DNA from: Noviherbaspirillum aridicola
Lineage (GTDB): Bacteria; Pseudomonadota; Gammaproteobacteria; Burkholderiales; Burkholderiaceae_D
Reading direction: 5' to 3'
Length of the DNA: 64,000 nucleotides
Assembly: GCF_019656455.1 (NCBI RefSeq)
Contig: NZ_BPMK01000007.1
Span: 186,001 to 250,000 of the forward strand
The notes under the pieces were generated by a model. The model ran no database searches. It had not been told where the DNA came from and saw nothing but the letters and a program-made list of their open reading frames with translations. The position numbers and the translations under genes are program-made. Each line of letters opens with the position of its first letter. The stretch's first letter is position 1. Below, in pieces: positions 61,953-64,000 of this stretch.

Positions 61953-63578
61953 ATGTCCTCTCTACGAAGCTTGACCGCGCTGATCATCGAGCCTCATTCC
62001 GGCATGCGCGCCAATCTGCACGGCATGCTCAACCTCTGCGGCATCGCCAGGATCGACCACGCCGTCAGCGCCGGCGCGGCCATCCGGCCGCTCAAGAACC
62101 GCTCGTACGACCTGATCGTCTGCGAATACGACCTCGGCGACGGCCAGGACGGGCAGCAGCTGCTGGAAGACCTGCGCCACAACAAGCTGATTCCCTTGTG
62201 GACCGTCTTCATCATCGTCACCGCCGAGCGGATGTATGAAAAGGTCGTCAGCGCCGCCGAACTCGCGCCCAACGACTACATCCTCAAGCCCTTCACCGCC
62301 GACACGCTCACCGACCGCATCGCGCGCGCAATCGAAAAGCGCGCCGCCTTTCTGCCCGTCTATCACCTCATGGAGCAAGGCAACCTGGAAGAGGCGATCA
62401 GCACGTGCCGCCAGGGCGAGGATAAGCACCGCCGGTACGCGATCGACTTCATGCGCCTGCGCGCCGAACTGCATGTGATCCGCGGCGAAGCCGACGCCGC
62501 CCAGGCCATCTACCGCGAACTGATCGAGACCCGGGCAGTGGCATGGGCACGCCTTGGCCTGGCGCGGACGCTCTTCATGCAGAACCGCTTCGGGGAAGCC
62601 GAGATGCTCCTCAGCGCATTGGTGGAAGAGAGCGGCAAGTACATGGACGCCTACGACTGGCTCGCCCGCACGCGCGAGGCGACCGGGCAGCTGGAGCAGG
62701 CGAAGGAAACGCTGGCCGCGGCCGTCGCCGTTTCGCCGCACGCGGTGCGGCGCCTGCGCAGGCTCGGCGACCTCGCACTCGAAACCGGCGACATCGCCAC
62801 TGCCGAGGAATCCTTCCAGAAGGTGGTGGCCAAGGCGAGATTCTCGGAATTCCGCGACCCCGAGGATCACGTGCGCCTCGTCCGCACCCTCGTGAAAAAG
62901 GGCGATACCGAACAAGCCTCGGCCATCATTCGCGACATGGAGCGCTCGCTCGGCCATCTGCCCAAGACGGGCGCCTGCCGGGCGTTGTCCTCCGCGCTGG
63001 TGCGCGACCGGCTCGGCAATGCGCAGCAGGCCGTGGAAGACCTGAACGGCGCCGCGGCCGCCTGCCGCACCACAGACGGCATTTCGGACGACATGAAGCG
63101 GGAGCTGGCCCGGTACTGCCTGCAGCATGCGCTGGACGAGCATGCGGCCGACATCATGCGCGACGTAATGAGCAATGCCGCCGACGATGCCGCGATGGCG
63201 CGTGCCATGAGCGTGTTCGAACAGGCCGGGCGGGACGAGCTGGCGCAGACCGTCGCCGGGGAAAGCCGCCGCCAGGTGGTGGAACTCGTGACGGGCGGAG
63301 CGGACCGTGCACGGCAGGGCGATTACCAGGGCGCCGTCGATCTCATGTCGGCGGCCGCGCGCAAGCTGCCGGACAACCCGCAGGTCGCTTTCAACGCCGC
63401 CGTCGCCGTGCTCAAGTACCTGGAAAACTGCGGCTGGGAGCCGAGACTCGGCGAACAGTGCCGCGCCCACATCGACGCGGCGCGCCGGCTAAGTCCCGGC
63501 AATCCGCGCCTGTCCCTTCTCGACGACCTCTACCAGGGCATCCTGAGGAAGTACGGCATTCGCCCCGGGTCCGGCTGA
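61953..63578 (+). CDS. Response-regulator receiver with TPR-repeat C-terminus
   Basis: A 541-residue protein. Receiver domain about 5-125 (LTALIIEPHSGMRANL; phosphoacceptor Asp in CEYDLGDGQDG; KPFTAD lysine), followed by TPR-like helical repeats to the end (GNLEEAISTCRQGEDK, GDIATAEESFQKVV, GDYQGAVDLMSAAARKLPDN). There is no DNA-binding or enzyme domain, so output is through protein contact. It ends against the convergent arsC remnant with one base between stops. Partner kinase unknown. Confidence 0.9.
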   Translation: MSSLRSLTALIIEPHSGMRANLHGMLNLCGIARIDHAVSAGAAIRPLKNRSYDLIVCEYDLGDGQDGQQLLEDLRHNKLIPLWTVFIIVTAERMYEKVVSAAELAPNDYILKPFTADTLTDRIARAIEKRAAFLPVYHLMEQGNLEEAISTCRQGEDKHRRYAIDFMRLRAELHVIRGEADAAQAIYRELIETRAVAWARLGLARTLFMQNRFGEAEMLLSALVEESGKYMDAYDWLARTREATGQLEQAKETLAAAVAVSPHAVRRLRRLGDLALETGDIATAEESFQKVVAKARFSEFRDPEDHVRLVRTLVKKGDTEQASAIIRDMERSLGHLPKTGACRALSSALVRDRLGNAQQAVEDLNGAAAACRTTDGISDDMKRELARYCLQHALDEHAADIMRDVMSNAADDAAMARAMSVFEQAGRDELAQTVAGESRRQVVELVTGGADRARQGDYQGAVDLMSAAARKLPDNPQVAFNAAVAVLKYLENCGWEPRLGEQCRAHIDAARRLSPGNPRLSLLDDLYQGILRKYGIRPGSG

Positions 63579-63579
63579 T

Positions 63580-63932
63580 TTAGGCGCCGAAAAACGTTTC
63601 CAGTAGTTCCGGCGGCCGCGCCACCACCGCCCGCCCCCGATAGACGACGATGGGCCGCTGCAGCAGCTCCGGGTGGCTGGCCAGCGCCGCCAGCAGGACG
63701 CTGTCGTCGGCCTCGCCGAGCCGCAGCGACGCATAGCCTTCTTCGTTGTCGCGCACCATCCTGCGCACACCCCCGACCAGCGATTGCAATTCCGCCAGCT
63801 CCTGCGGCGACGGGGCGTCCTGAGGTACTCGATGACTTCGACGGGAACCCCTTCCCGGCGCCCGTATGCCTCCACCAGCGCCAGCGCGGCGCGCGATTTT
63901 GAGCAGCGGGGATTGTGATAGATTTTCAGCAT
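63580..63932 (-). pseudogene. arsC: Frameshifted ArsC-family reductase
   Basis: Thioredoxin-fold ArsC/Spx-family reductase (glutaredoxin-type arsenate reductase). The 5' part from 63932 encodes MLKIYHNPRCSKSRAALALV with the catalytic Cys10 and VIEYLRT; the 3' part, in another frame (63580-63789), encodes MQSLVGGVRRMVRDNEEGY, ALASHPELLQRPIVV and PELLETFFGA. The reading frame breaks near 63810-63822, where restoring one base in a C-run (GCCCCG) would join the halves through PSPQELAEL. It is either a recent loss or a sequencing slip; all other family features are intact. Confidence 0.82.
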
Positions 63933-64000
63933 TGTCTTGTCGATTTCGAAAGTCGGCCCGCCATTCTAGCCTCGGCGTCCTAGTCGATTGAACCTGCAGC

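Noticed and set aside
1-64000. tRNA or rRNA genes
   Set aside because: Reading both strands I saw no cloverleaf with a TTC-type T-loop arm nor rRNA text; a tRNAscan run would settle it.

Overview
The window looks like a high-GC betaproteobacterial chromosome (order Burkholderiales, probably near Oxalobacteraceae; this is inferred from gene content and protein style, not from a marker gene). It is interrupted by an accessory island of about 42 kb. Ordinary chromosome lies at about 1-9.6 kb and 51.7-64 kb. The island between them is visibly less GC-rich, uses codons differently, and holds one complete Tn7-like transposition module with its cargo.

Left chromosome (1-9.6 kb): the 3' end of a GGDEF/EAL protein with damaged EAL motifs, a chemoreceptor, an aminotransferase-fold protein whose PLP lysine is replaced by Gln, a hybrid histidine kinase, a beta-carbonic anhydrase, a TIR-like/SIR2 fusion that may be a stand-alone NAD-targeting defence protein, and a YrdA-type gamma-carbonic anhydrase.

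Island (about 9.7-51.65 kb): (1) an ArsN2-like acetyltransferase and an XRE regulator; (2) a four-gene CBASS operon of CD-NTase, Cap2 (E2-E1), Cap3 (JAMM) and Cap4 (nuclease-SAVED); (3) a Cus-type copper/silver block under a CueR-type promoter: outer-membrane channel, a CusB carrying its own CusF domain, CusA, a free CusF-like protein and a Met-rich lipoprotein; (4) a consensus promoter driving a probable structured small RNA, then an uncharacterised gene and a LexA-controlled gene; (5) a CadR/PbrR regulator and a copper-chaperone/disulfide block (DUF2946, PCuAC, Sco, DsbB, DsbA-like); (6) two paralogous small proteins with double-glycine leaders; (7) a Czc-type block: CDF, ICMT-like, DUF3703, CzcI, CzcC, a His-rich anchor protein, CzcB, CzcA, CzcD; (8) LspA plus a CDF transporter with three tandem metal-binding repeats, facing a second MerR regulator; (9) a second LexA-controlled gene, of HAD type; (10) the module tnsC-tniQ-tnsD-like-tnsA-tnsB, transcribed away from glmS. 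A DUF6471 gene lies at the glmS-proximal end. The island sits just downstream of the glmS 3' end, the classical attTn7 region, although the exact ends could not be fixed.

Right chromosome (51.7-64 kb): glmS, an Lrp/AsnC regulator, glmU, a DUF6279 lipoprotein, ttcA, folB, a FolM/PTR1-like reductase, a MidA/NDUFAF7-type methyltransferase, tandem DUF2905 genes, an MFS efflux pump, a REC-TPR protein and a frameshifted arsC.

The island combines anti-phage defence, SOS-responsive genes and several layers of metal homeostasis (efflux, chaperones, periplasmic thiol-disulfide enzymes). Four 19-bp-spaced MerR-type promoters mark its metal modules. The most novel-looking items are the small RNA at 23.6 kb, the double-glycine-leader pair at 28.6-29.2 kb, the paired LexA-controlled genes, the two TniQ-family proteins, and outside the island the TIR/SIR2 fusion and the lysine-less aminotransferase.
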